Notes under the pieces: model-generated
Told to the model about the DNA's origin: nothing
Databases searched by the model: none
Seen by the model: only the letters and a program-made list of their open reading frames with translations
Shown: piece after piece, positions 1 to 5,811 of the stretch
Layout: each line of letters opens with the position of its first letter
Numbering within the stretch: the first letter of the stretch is position 1
Assembly: GCA_964628455.1 (NCBI GenBank)
Contig: CAZVPD010000190.1
Span: 1 to 6,618, forward strand
DNA from: JAQVWU01 sp964628455
GTDB lineage: Bacteria > Bacillota > Clostridia > Oscillospirales > CAG-272
Direction: 5' to 3'
Length of the DNA stretch: 6,618 bases
Translations under genes and position numbers: made by a program

Positions 1-1274
1 GAACGCTGACAGCCGGCGGAGGCAAGGGCGCTGCGGGAACATCCGGCGGCGCCGGCGGCAGCGGAGAGTTGGCTCCCGGCGGCAGCGGCGCGGACGCAGG
101 TGAAAATTACGGCGGGGGCGGCGGTGCCTGCGCCGGCGGAGACGGTTCGGGAAAAACCGGCGGAAAGAGCTTTTTCGGCGGAAACGGAGGAGACGGAGGC
201 GAAATAGACAGCAATCCATCGGGTATAAACGGCTTCATTTACGGCGGCGGGGCAGGCGGGTCTTTCCGTCAGAGCGACAGCTTTGGCAATACAGGACAGA
301 CGGGCGCTCCCGGGTTTCTGGCGATTTCTTACAAAAAAGATACCGTTTCACCCTCCCGGCCGTCTGTCACACTTCAACCGGATGACGGATGGACCAATTC
401 GAAACAGGGCGCTGTCGTCACTGTCGTTTCCGGAAAAGATGAAGAAGGAGGAAGCGGCTTCGCCTATACGGAAGTTACCCTGGTATTCCCGGACGAGACT
501 CGGACATTTCGCTTCACAGGGCTTCAGAAAGTTACCTACGTCCTGCCGGAGGGTGTTACCGAAATTATCGCACTCACCTACGACAAAGCTGGCAATGCGT
601 CGGCAGCAGCCGAAAAAACCGTGCGGATCGACAGGACAAAACCGAATATCGCAATCGGAGACGAAACATACGAAGACGGCGACGTGATCGGTCTCGGTTA
701 TATCGCAACAGGCTACACGAAGATCATTTCGTATACCAAAACCGACAGTTTGTCCGGATTCGCGCCCGAGGACAGCCTTTCGGTCACAGAAGATTTTATT
801 TTTACGGCGGAAAATCCGGGACTTGACCTGCAGCAACAGATCCTGACTGTTACGGACAGGGCGGGCAACAGCGCAACTGTAACGTTTACCTATAAAGTCA
901 TCGGCATGGACGACCCGATAAAGCTGCTCGATCCGATAAGAGACGGCAGAAATTACAAGACCGGCAGCACCATACCGGTCAAACTGCAGATCACGGAAGA
1001 CGGTGTGCCCGTCCCGATGTCGGCCGGAGACCTGACCTTCGCGCTTGAGCTTTACGACCCCGACGAAGTAATCATCCCACCGTCCAGAACGAACAAAGTC
1101 GGCGAACTCGGCAGCGCCGTCTTCACCCTTTCGCCGGACGGCCTGACCTATCAATACAACCTCAACACAAAGGAACTGAAACCCGGGGTCCACACGCTGG
1201 AAATCTACATCGCGGACAAAGCGGGTTTTGAAGAAGGACTTGTCGGCACGGTACACCTGAACCTCAGTAAATAA
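1..1274 (+). CDS. Secreted/surface protein, C-terminal part: glycine-rich, Ig-like and PxKF-type domains (5' partial)
   Basis: The reading frame is open from the first complete codon at position 3 and ends at TAA 1272-1274, so about 423 residues of a longer protein are visible; the start lies upstream. A TTG at 69 is an internal leucine, not a start. Residues 1 to about 113 are a glycine-rich stretch full of GGxGG runs that closes with GAPGFLAISY, the usual ending of bacterial glycine-rich surface domains. Residues about 118-212 and 213-298 look like two Ig-like beta-sandwiches, with the recurring DKAGN/DRAGN signature and an IDRTKP linker. Residues about 303-423 resemble the PxKF domain: GSTIPVKL (P325-V-K-L) and later YQYNLNTKELKPGVHTLEIY. 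The chain stops at HLNLSK with no LPxTG-like motif or membrane segment, so it is either released or held by its missing N-terminal part. The specific role is unknown. A terminator follows 24 bp downstream. Confidence 0.85.
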   Translation, partial: TLTAGGGKGAAGTSGGAGGSGELAPGGSGADAGENYGGGGGACAGGDGSGKTGGKSFFGGNGGDGGEIDSNPSGINGFIYGGGAGGSFRQSDSFGNTGQTGAPGFLAISYKKDTVSPSRPSVTLQPDDGWTNSKQGAVVTVVSGKDEEGGSGFAYTEVTLVFPDETRTFRFTGLQKVTYVLPEGVTEIIALTYDKAGNASAAAEKTVRIDRTKPNIAIGDETYEDGDVIGLGYIATGYTKIISYTKTDSLSGFAPEDSLSVTEDFIFTAENPGLDLQQQILTVTDRAGNSATVTFTYKVIGMDDPIKLLDPIRDGRNYKTGSTIPVKLQITEDGVPVPMSAGDLTFALELYDPDEVIIPPSRTNKVGELGSAVFTLSPDGLTYQYNLNTKELKPGVHTLEIYIADKAGFEEGLVGTVHLNLSK

Positions 1275-1297
1275 CGCGTTAAAATCAACCGAACATG

Positions 1298-1327
1298 CGC
1301 ACCGGAGAGATCCTCCGGTGCGTTTTT
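1298..1327 (+). terminator. Rho-independent terminator of the glycine-rich surface protein gene
   Basis: A perfect 10-bp stem (CGCACCGGAG at 1298-1307 and CTCCGGTGCG at 1313-1322) encloses a 5-nt loop and is followed at once by five T. It lies just after the stop codon at 1274 and separates this gene from the next promoter. Confidence 0.93.
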
Positions 1328-1425
1328 ATTGCGGAGAAAAACTTTTAAAATCAGGCAGTGTCATCTGCCGTTTACTATTTAGACATATTTTTAAGGATTT
1401 TTCGGTAATATATATTTAAATATTA

Positions 1426-1454
1426 TTGACAATCAGATCCCCTTATGTTATAAT
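1426..1454 (+). promoter_or_regulatory. Consensus SigA-type promoter with extended -10
   Basis: TTGACA at 1426-1431 and TATAAT at 1449-1454 are both perfect consensus hexamers separated by exactly 17 bp. The -10 is preceded by TGT, giving an extended -10. The surrounding DNA is very AT-rich. The predicted transcription start is near 1461, leaving a leader of about 28 nt to the ATG at 1489. No operator is evident, so strong housekeeping expression is likely. Confidence 0.93.
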
Positions 1455-1488
1455 AATATTATCAAATTAATAAGGGAGGCATCATAAA

Positions 1489-2379
1489 ATGAGAAAAACT
1501 TTCGTAGCAGCCGCATTGCTGATCTTACTTCTGATCTCGCTTGCGATCCCATCCATGGCTGCAGCCCCCACTTACTTGTTCATCACCAGCGGTACCGATG
1601 TCACCATCGACGAAACACTGATCGCCCGCATCAAGAGCCTCGGTTTTGACGTTGTCGTCGTCAACCACGACACCTATGACATAGCCGCGGACACGGCAGG
1701 AAAAATCGCTATTTACGTTTCCGAATCGATCTCCTCGGCCAACCTTATGGAGAAGTTCAATAACGTGGCCGTACCGATGGTCATCAGCGAAGCCTATATG
1801 ATCGAGGATATGGGCCTCTGCGGACCGACGGCCGACACCGATTTCGGAAGCAATACGACAAGCGCCAAAGGCACCGTGATCAAACCCGACCACCCGATCA
1901 TGAAGGGCGTCGCCAAAGATTATGTGGCTGTCACAGACCTGGCGATCGATCCCATTCCGAACTACACGTGGGCTGTAACCCCGGCGGTCAACGCCCTGGC
2001 CGTAGATCCCGACAACCCCGACCGCGCTGTGGTATGGGCCTTCGAAAAAGGCGAATCCGCTCTGGAAAGTCTGTGGCCCGCCTATACCCTTCCGGAAAAA
2101 CGCTGCGGGATCAATTTCCACACGTCCATGGCGATCAACGTGGTCTCCGAAGATATGTGGAAGATCTTTGACAACGCGATCATATGGGCAGCAGGCTTCG
2201 ACCCTCTGGCTCCGCCCGAAACCGAGGCTCCCGTGACCGAAGCCGCTCCCGCGGAGGAAGCCGCAGCCGCACCGGCCGCCGTCGCCAGTCCGGCAACCTC
2301 CGACGCCGGTCTTCTGGTGTTTTCGATCGCCGCGTCGGCTCTCTGCGCCGTGCTTATCCTGAAGAAGAAAGCGAAATAA
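1489..2379 (+). CDS. Secreted ThuA/glutamine-amidotransferase-like protein with C-terminal surface anchor
   Basis: The 296-residue protein starts at an ATG 9 nt after a GGGAGG ribosome binding site (1474-1479). Residues 1 to about 24 are a signal peptide: MRKT, a long Leu/Ile/Ala core, then SMA-A. The mature domain, residues about 27-235, opens with YLFITSG and has alternating strands and helices (IKSLGFDVVVVN, AIYVSESIS, VAVPMVISE, VIKPDHPIMKG, RCGINFHTS, FDNAIIWAAG). It resembles the ThuA-like/class I amidotransferase fold seen in extracellular proteins, but no catalytic Cys-His-Glu triad is obvious, so a binding role is as likely as catalysis. Residues about 236-264 are an Ala/Pro/Glu linker. 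The end is SPATSDAG (267-274), a hydrophobic segment (275-291) and KKKAK, the layout of a sortase-anchored protein with a non-canonical motif. It is a single-gene unit between its own promoter and terminator. The anchor is firm, the fold moderately sure, the function unknown. Confidence 0.88.
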   Translation: MRKTFVAAALLILLLISLAIPSMAAAPTYLFITSGTDVTIDETLIARIKSLGFDVVVVNHDTYDIAADTAGKIAIYVSESISSANLMEKFNNVAVPMVISEAYMIEDMGLCGPTADTDFGSNTTSAKGTVIKPDHPIMKGVAKDYVAVTDLAIDPIPNYTWAVTPAVNALAVDPDNPDRAVVWAFEKGESALESLWPAYTLPEKRCGINFHTSMAINVVSEDMWKIFDNAIIWAAGFDPLAPPETEAPVTEAAPAEEAAAAPAAVASPATSDAGLLVFSIAASALCAVLILKKKAK

Positions 2380-2393
2380 ATCAGTAAATAAAT

Positions 2394-2431
2394 AAGGGAT
2401 CGGCTCGGTATCGGGCACGGTCCCTTTTTTT
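2394..2431 (+). terminator. Terminator shared by converging genes (probably bidirectional)
   Basis: The left arm AAGGGATCGGCTCG (2394-2407) and right arm CGGGCACGGTCCCTT (2412-2426) pair with one bulged A and two G-U pairs around the loop GTAT. Seven T (2425-2431) follow on the plus strand. On the minus strand the same hairpin is followed by TTATTTATTT, so it can also end the converging gene that stops at 2439. Confidence 0.87.
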
Positions 2432-2438
2432 ATGCTTT

Positions 2439-2981
2439 TTATTTTATATAGAAGCAGTAGTCGAGAATCCTGTTGCCCTTTTCGTCATCGGTTGTGAAGC
2501 GGGGGCAGGCGTACCGTTCGAAAAACCAGATCCCCTCTTTGCCTTCCCTCAGGTCGTACCGGACGGCGAATTCGTTTTCGGTCATCTTCCTCTCGCAGGC
2601 TTCGTGCATACCATACAGACCTTCGGATTCCTTTCCGTAAATCCAGCAGGTGCCGAGTTCGGAGGCGGGAAAATCGACCGCTTCGAATCCTTCAGGCACG
2701 GGTGTGTTTTCGGCGAAGAACAGTCCGATCCGGTATTCAAAGGGTTTATTCCCGCCGTACCGCATCAGACCGATATACGCACCGCCGTCCTCGAAGCCTT
2801 CTCCGAGTTTGGCGAGTCCTTCGGCGCAGGAATTCTCCAGCGTTTCGAAACAGCCGTGCGCAAACCATTCCCCCCATTTTGCCCCGAAGCTGCCGCCTAC
2901 CCTGTCGGCATCCGTGTAGGTTTTCCCGATGAAGCGGTGCGCGGGCATGCTCTGCCTGTAGCATCTGATAATTTCCGCCAT
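2439..2981 (-). CDS. GyrI-like / AraC-type effector-binding domain protein
   Basis: The 180-residue protein is a single stand-alone effector-binding domain of the GyrI-like/AraC_E_bind superfamily, which elsewhere binds small hydrophobic or cationic ligands and is often fused to MerR or AraC DNA-binding domains. Visible family features are RFIGKTYTD (16-24), the aromatic FGAKWGEWF (32-40), YIGLMR (69-74), FEYRIGLFF (81-89), VPEGFEAVDFPA, FERYACPRFT (about 154-163) and the C-terminal ILDYCFYI. There is no helix-turn-helix, signal peptide or membrane segment, so it is cytosolic and cannot by itself bind DNA in the usual way. The ATG at 2979-2981 has a GGGAGG site only 4 nt upstream, and no better in-frame start is seen. 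It has its own consensus promoter and diverges from the beta-helix/methyltransferase operon. It may be a ligand sink, small-molecule binder or accessory regulator. The family call is strong; the ligand is unknown. Confidence 0.87.
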   Translation of the reverse strand: MAEIIRCYRQSMPAHRFIGKTYTDADRVGGSFGAKWGEWFAHGCFETLENSCAEGLAKLGEGFEDGGAYIGLMRYGGNKPFEYRIGLFFAENTPVPEGFEAVDFPASELGTCWIYGKESEGLYGMHEACERKMTENEFAVRYDLREGKEGIWFFERYACPRFTTDDEKGNRILDYCFYIK

Positions 2982-3026
2982 ACATCCTCCCGATCATTTT
3001 TATTTTGTGAACAATTGACTTCTGCG

Positions 3027-3043
3027 GTGAATTTCAAGTTCAC
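3027..3043. promoter_or_regulatory. Candidate operator palindrome at the start of the effector-binding gene transcript
   Basis: GTGAATTTCAAGTTCAC is an interrupted palindrome: 5-bp outer arms GTGAA/TTCAC and inner TT/AA match, with one mismatch per half around a central base. It lies immediately downstream of the minus-strand -10 element, over the predicted transcription start near 3039, a typical repressor position. It contains AAGTTC, which recurs at the divergent promoter. The binding protein is unknown. Confidence 0.4.
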
Positions 3044-3045
3044 TT

Positions 3046-3074
3046 ATTATACACCCCGCAAAAACGTTTGTCAA
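3046..3074 (-). promoter_or_regulatory. Consensus promoter of the effector-binding protein gene
   Basis: Read on the minus strand, TTGACA (3074-3069) and TATAAT (3051-3046) are both perfect and separated by 17 bp. The predicted start near 3039 leaves a leader of about 57 nt before the ATG at 2981. Confidence 0.9.
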
Positions 3075-3092
3075 GCATAATTTAAAAATCCG

Positions 3093-3121
3093 TTGCATAA
3101 TCCGGAACTTTATGATATCAT
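3093..3121 (+). promoter_or_regulatory. Probable extended -10 promoter of the beta-helix/methyltransferase operon
   Basis: TATCAT at 3116-3121 is preceded by TGA (extended -10), and a weak -35, TTGCAT (3093-3098), lies 17 bp upstream. The predicted start near 3128 is about 33 nt before the ATG at 3161. It is much weaker than the other promoters here, and an inverted repeat surrounds it, which suggests it is regulated. Confidence 0.5.
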
Positions 3122-3137
3122 CGGCTGTATAAGTTCC
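3104..3137. repeat. Inverted repeat GGAACTT-N20-AAGTTCC around the operon promoter (candidate operator)
   Basis: Perfect 7-bp arms at 3104-3110 and 3131-3137 flank a second perfect 10-bp palindrome, ATGATATCAT (3112-3121), which covers the -10 element. An arm spacing close to two helical turns suits a dimeric regulator; an RNA hairpin is less likely because the left arm is upstream of the predicted start. The GAACTT/AAGTTC core also occurs at 3036-3041 near the divergent promoter. Confidence 0.45.
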
Positions 3138-3160
3138 AACGAATCGAAGGGCGGTAACAT

Positions 3161-4531
3161 ATGAAAATAAAGACGATCCTGGCGAGCGACAGGGCGGTCC
3201 TCGACAGCAATGTATATACGGGCGGGGGGACCGATGTGACCGGCAAACTGCAGGCCGTGCTGGACGAAGCGCTTGTCTGCGGCGGTGTCGAACTGATCAT
3301 GGACGGCGCGGCGCTGGTCAGCGGCCTCAGGGTCCATTCGAACACGACCATCAAGTGCCTGACGCGCGACTGCGGCTTTTTTCAGACGCCGAACGCGCGG
3401 CAGGCGATCGTGACCAACGCCGACTGGCAGGGATACGCTTTCGGCACCCGGAACGTCACGCTCGAAGGCGGGACATACAACCAGGACTGCCTGCGCCAGG
3501 AACACGACTTCCCGATCGACGGCAGCCATATGTACAACAGGATCGGCAGGCTCGACGACTTTCACGGGCGCAAGTGGACATTCGGCATCGAGTTCTACGG
3601 CATCGAAAATCTGACCGTCCGCGATATGACGCTGAGAAACTTCCGCACGTTCGGCGTCACCGTCTGCTGCTTCAGCCATGTCCTGCTCGAGAATATATGG
3701 CTGGACCTGCCGGACCGCATGCACGCGCAGAACCAGGACGGCTTCCACTTCTGGGGCCCGGGAAAGTTTCTGACGATCAGAAACGTCGGCGGCTGCGTCG
3801 GGGACGACTTCATGAACATCGGTCCCGACGAACACGACGGAAAATCGGATATCACGGACGTGCTGATCGACGGCGTATTCCTTGACGATGCCGACCAGGC
3901 GATCCGCATGCTGTCCTACAAAACCGGCCGGCTGGACCGCGTGACGGTGCGAAACGTCACGGGAAGTTACCGCAGTTTCGGCTTTTTTATCAACTGCTGG
4001 TTTCCGGGTGAAACCTACGGCAACTTCGGAAACATCTTTTTCGAAAACATCGACCTTCGCCAGACGGCGCCCAACTATGACTACAGACCGCCCATGCTCT
4101 TCTGCATCGGGGGCAGCATCGAATGCCTGACCTTTAAAAACATCCGGCATCACAATCCGTCCGACGCGAGGACGCTGTTTGAGATCGGACTGCCCTTTTA
4201 CGATACGGGTTTTATTTTCCCGGCGGACAACAAGCCCGCGATGAAGACTTTTATCATCGACGGACTGACGATCATCGAAAACAGCGGCGTATCGTCTCCC
4301 GCCGAATATATCCGGATCTTCGCGGATATCGGCAGGCTTTTCCTCTCGGACGTGACCGTGATCAGGGAAAACCAAAGCGGACCCGCGGGTCATCTGCTTT
4401 CCTTTGCGGAGCGCGGAACGCTGCGCATGCTTGTGATTTACAACATCATCGCAAACGGATTTGACAAACTGATCGACGGCGAGGAAAAAATCGGCCGCAT
4501 CGTTTCGAACAACATCGTCTGCGACAGATAA
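3161..4531 (+). CDS. GH28-like right-handed beta-helix protein (putative cytosolic polygalacturonase-type glycosidase)
   Basis: The 456-residue protein starts at an ATG preceded by AAGGGCGG (3147-3154). Its body is repeated short strands such as NVTLEGGTY, NLTVRDMTLRNF, VLLENIWLD, VLIDGVFLDD, RVTVRNV and NIFFENIDL, the rhythm of a parallel beta-helix. Two GH28 (polygalacturonase family) signatures stand out: NQDGFHF (191-197), matching the N-x-D-G motif with D193, and GDD (G214-D215-D216). The D193 to D215/216 spacing of about 22 equals that of the three catalytic acids in fungal polygalacturonases. The usual GHG histidine motif is not found; the chain passes from GDDFMNIG to DDADQAIRML, where R249 may stand for the Arg of the RIK motif. 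There is no signal peptide, so it is probably cytosolic and acts on imported oligosaccharides, or is not a hydrolase. The methyltransferase gene follows 26 bp after the stop, so the two are probably co-transcribed. The fold is confident; substrate and activity are uncertain. Confidence 0.82.
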   Translation: MKIKTILASDRAVLDSNVYTGGGTDVTGKLQAVLDEALVCGGVELIMDGAALVSGLRVHSNTTIKCLTRDCGFFQTPNARQAIVTNADWQGYAFGTRNVTLEGGTYNQDCLRQEHDFPIDGSHMYNRIGRLDDFHGRKWTFGIEFYGIENLTVRDMTLRNFRTFGVTVCCFSHVLLENIWLDLPDRMHAQNQDGFHFWGPGKFLTIRNVGGCVGDDFMNIGPDEHDGKSDITDVLIDGVFLDDADQAIRMLSYKTGRLDRVTVRNVTGSYRSFGFFINCWFPGETYGNFGNIFFENIDLRQTAPNYDYRPPMLFCIGGSIECLTFKNIRHHNPSDARTLFEIGLPFYDTGFIFPADNKPAMKTFIIDGLTIIENSGVSSPAEYIRIFADIGRLFLSDVTVIRENQSGPAGHLLSFAERGTLRMLVIYNIIANGFDKLIDGEEKIGRIVSNNIVCDR

Positions 4532-4557
4532 ATCGTTTGATAAAAATCGGGGGAGTT

Positions 4558-5349
4558 ATGGATTACACGGCAGACAACAAAAAAGCCTGGGAAGAGGCGT
4601 ACCGGAACCGTAAAGCCGGCTGGGGCGAGGATATCGCCCGCAGGATCTCGGAGGGGCATCTGTTTCTCGACGCCTTTCTGCTGGATGAACTGAAGAATTT
4701 CGATTTAAAAAACAAGGATATCGCCCAGTTCTGCTGCAACAACGGACGCGAACTGCTTTCCGCCTACACGCTGGGCGCCCGGTCGGGAACAGGCTTTGAC
4801 ATCGCCGAAAACATGGTCGAAGCCGCCGGGAAATCCGCGAAAGAGATGAGGGCAAACTGCTCATTTTTCGCATCCGATATCCTGAAGATCAGCGGCCGGG
4901 ACGGCGCTTTTGATTTGATCCTCGTCACGACAGGTGCGATCGGCTGGTTTGACGACCTCGGCGCATTTTTCAAAGTGGTTTCCTCCTGCCTGAAAACAGG
5001 CGGAAGCGTGGTCATCAGTGAAATGCACCCTGTCACGGGCATGCTTCCCGCCGAAGGCGACGCCGGTTATGACGGCACCGCGCAGAACAGGCTGATGCAT
5101 TCCTATTTCAGGCGTGAACCGTGGGTCGAAACCGGCGGGATGCGCTATATGAGCGACCCCGACAAAGAATATAAAGAGACATCCCGCAGTTTTTCCCACA
5201 CGTTTGCCGACATCATCACCGCCATAGCCGAAAACGGCATGCGGATCAAAAAGCTGAAAGAATACAACGAGGACCTGTCGGAGATGTTCTCCGGACTGAA
5301 CCATTGCGGCATCCCCCTGTCCTATGTACTGACGGCGGAAAAAATTTAA
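4558..5349 (+). CDS. Class I SAM-dependent methyltransferase
   Basis: The 263-residue protein has a Rossmann-type methyltransferase layout. The N-terminal NKKAWEEAYRNRKAGWGEDI is followed by a variant motif I, IAQFCCNNGREL (55-66), in place of the usual D-x-G-C-G-x-G. Next come an acidic post-I motif GFDIAENMV (79-87), SDI (106-108) for the adenine region, FDLILVTTGAIGWFDDL (118-134) as motif IV, and CLKTGGSVVISEMHPV. The ATG at 4558 is preferred because family members begin near NKKAWEEA and GGGGGAG (4549-4555) precedes it, although only 2 nt separate them. A TTG at 4537 in the same frame would add seven residues but has no ribosome binding site. The gene lies 26 bp after the beta-helix gene with no terminator between, so it is probably the second gene of that operon. 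The acceptor is unknown; a small metabolite is more likely than DNA or rRNA because no target-recognition domain is seen. No terminator is evident after its stop. Confidence 0.87.
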   Translation: MDYTADNKKAWEEAYRNRKAGWGEDIARRISEGHLFLDAFLLDELKNFDLKNKDIAQFCCNNGRELLSAYTLGARSGTGFDIAENMVEAAGKSAKEMRANCSFFASDILKISGRDGAFDLILVTTGAIGWFDDLGAFFKVVSSCLKTGGSVVISEMHPVTGMLPAEGDAGYDGTAQNRLMHSYFRREPWVETGGMRYMSDPDKEYKETSRSFSHTFADIITAIAENGMRIKKLKEYNEDLSEMFSGLNHCGIPLSYVLTAEKI

Positions 5350-5422
5350 AAGCCGGAACCATACAAATCCGTCTGTTCATACAATAGTTACATATTTCAT
5401 GTCACTTTAATTCAATAAGACC

Positions 5423-5451
5423 TTGATTTTTAATTGTGTCCGTGTTATAAT
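5423..5451 (+). promoter_or_regulatory. Promoter of the riboswitch-controlled surface protein gene
   Basis: TTGATT (5423-5428) and a perfect TATAAT (5446-5451), 17 bp apart and preceded by TGT (extended -10), predict a start near 5458. This leaves a leader of about 515 nt before the ATG at 5975, long enough for both riboswitches. Nothing recognisable lies between the methyltransferase stop (5349) and this promoter. In the early leader only a small hairpin, ACCGG/CCGGT at 5498-5516, is seen. Confidence 0.88.
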
Positions 5452-5523
5452 AAAAAAGCATATAATATGTTAATAACCGATAAACGAATCCGATATTACC
5501 GGCTTTGTTTCCCGGTTTCCATA

Positions 5524-5616
5524 ATCGCAAAACAGGCGAAAGCCTGCGGCGCAAAACTACAGGGCCTTCATTCATAAACAATTATACTGCTTATGAATAT
5601 GGCAGCCAGCTGCCGT
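5524..5616 (+). promoter_or_regulatory. Cyclic-di-GMP-I (GEMM-I) riboswitch aptamer, copy 1 (variant at the G20 position)
   Basis: The segment follows the GEMM-I layout. P2 is CAGGC/GCCTG capped by a GAAA tetraloop (5533-5546). The conserved CGCAAA follows, whose first A (5553) aligns with the ligand-stacking A47 of Vc2. P3 opens with GGGCC and TATGG, the expected tetraloop-receptor position, and has an 8-bp stem ATTCATAA/TTATGAAT (5570-5577, 5591-5598). The 3' part is GGCAGCCAGCTGCCGT. P1 would be ATCGCA (5524-5529) with TGCCGT (5611-5616), but it contains a C-C mismatch. C5526 sits where Vc2 has G20, a base that contacts the ligand. GCAAAACAGG to CTTCATT (5527-5572, 46 nt) is identical to copy 2. 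Family assignment is firm; ligand response of this copy is doubtful. Confidence 0.87.
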
Positions 5617-5664
5617 AAAAATCCGATACGAAACGTTATTCGTATTGTTTTTTTGCGGTTTTTT
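5612..5664 (+). terminator. Expression-platform terminator of riboswitch copy 1
   Basis: An inner stem CGATACGAA (5624-5632) with TTCGTATTG (5639-5647) and a 6-nt loop is followed by seven T. It extends past a 2x2 internal loop into an outer stem CCGTAAAAA (5613-5621) with TTTTTGCGG (5650-5658), followed by six more T. The outer stem uses CCGT from the 3' strand of aptamer P1, so P1 and the full terminator exclude each other: ligand binding would favour read-through. The inner hairpin alone might still terminate. Confidence 0.8.
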
Positions 5665-5719
5665 GTTTTTGAATACGAACAGCCTTCCGTCCGCGCAATC
5701 TGCATCCCGCAATCGAATC

Positions 5720-5811
5720 ATGGCAAAACAGGCGAAAGCCTGCGGCGCAAAACTACAGGGCCTTCATTTATAAACATTTCATTGTTTATAAATATGGCAG
5801 CCAGCTGCCGT
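5720..5811 (+). promoter_or_regulatory. Cyclic-di-GMP-I (GEMM-I) riboswitch aptamer, copy 2
   Basis: This copy has the same architecture as copy 1, 196 nt downstream. P1 ATGGCA (5720-5725) pairs fully with TGCCGT (5806-5811). P2 CAGGC-GAAA-GCCTG spans 5729-5742. CGCAAA has its A47 equivalent at 5749 and its C46 equivalent at 5748. P3 is ATTTATAAAC/GTTTATAAAT (5766-5775, 5784-5793). G5722 aligns with ligand-contacting G20 of Vc2, so this copy keeps the canonical binding residues. In P3 a U-A pair replaces the C-G pair of copy 1, a compensatory change that supports the fold. It is expected to sense cyclic di-GMP and control the downstream surface protein gene. Confidence 0.92.

Noticed and set aside
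69..71. TTG as the start of the first gene
   Set aside because: The frame is open upstream to the window edge with the same glycine-rich composition, and there is no suitable ribosome binding site. It is an internal codon.
348..1256. Long minus-strand open frame opposite the glycine-rich surface protein gene
   Set aside because: It is a shadow in GC-rich coding DNA: the plus-strand frame shows clear domains, and the minus-strand translation shows none.
1354..1369. Hairpin GGCAG/CTGCC between the first terminator and the next promoter
   Set aside because: It has only a 5-bp stem, no U tract, and lies upstream of the predicted transcription start. Probably chance.
1525..2418. 297-codon minus-strand open frame opposite the anchored ThuA-like protein gene
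   Set aside because: It runs through the terminator hairpin and antisense to a gene with signal peptide, anchor and consensus promoter. It is a shadow.
2604..3080. 158-codon plus-strand open frame opposite the effector-binding gene
   Set aside because: The minus-strand product matches the GyrI-like family along its whole length; this frame also overruns the minus-strand promoter.
3110..4393. 427-codon minus-strand open frame opposite the beta-helix gene
   Set aside because: The plus strand encodes a recognisable GH28-like protein with a start and ribosome binding site; the minus-strand translation has no family features.
4537..4539. TTG start for the methyltransferase
   Set aside because: No ribosome binding site precedes it. 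The extra seven residues MIKIGGV are encoded by the ribosome binding site region of the ATG at 4558.
5461..5466. Second TATAAT in the leader promoter region
   Set aside because: No acceptable -35 lies 16-18 bp upstream, while the TATAAT at 5446-5451 has one at 17 bp plus TGn.
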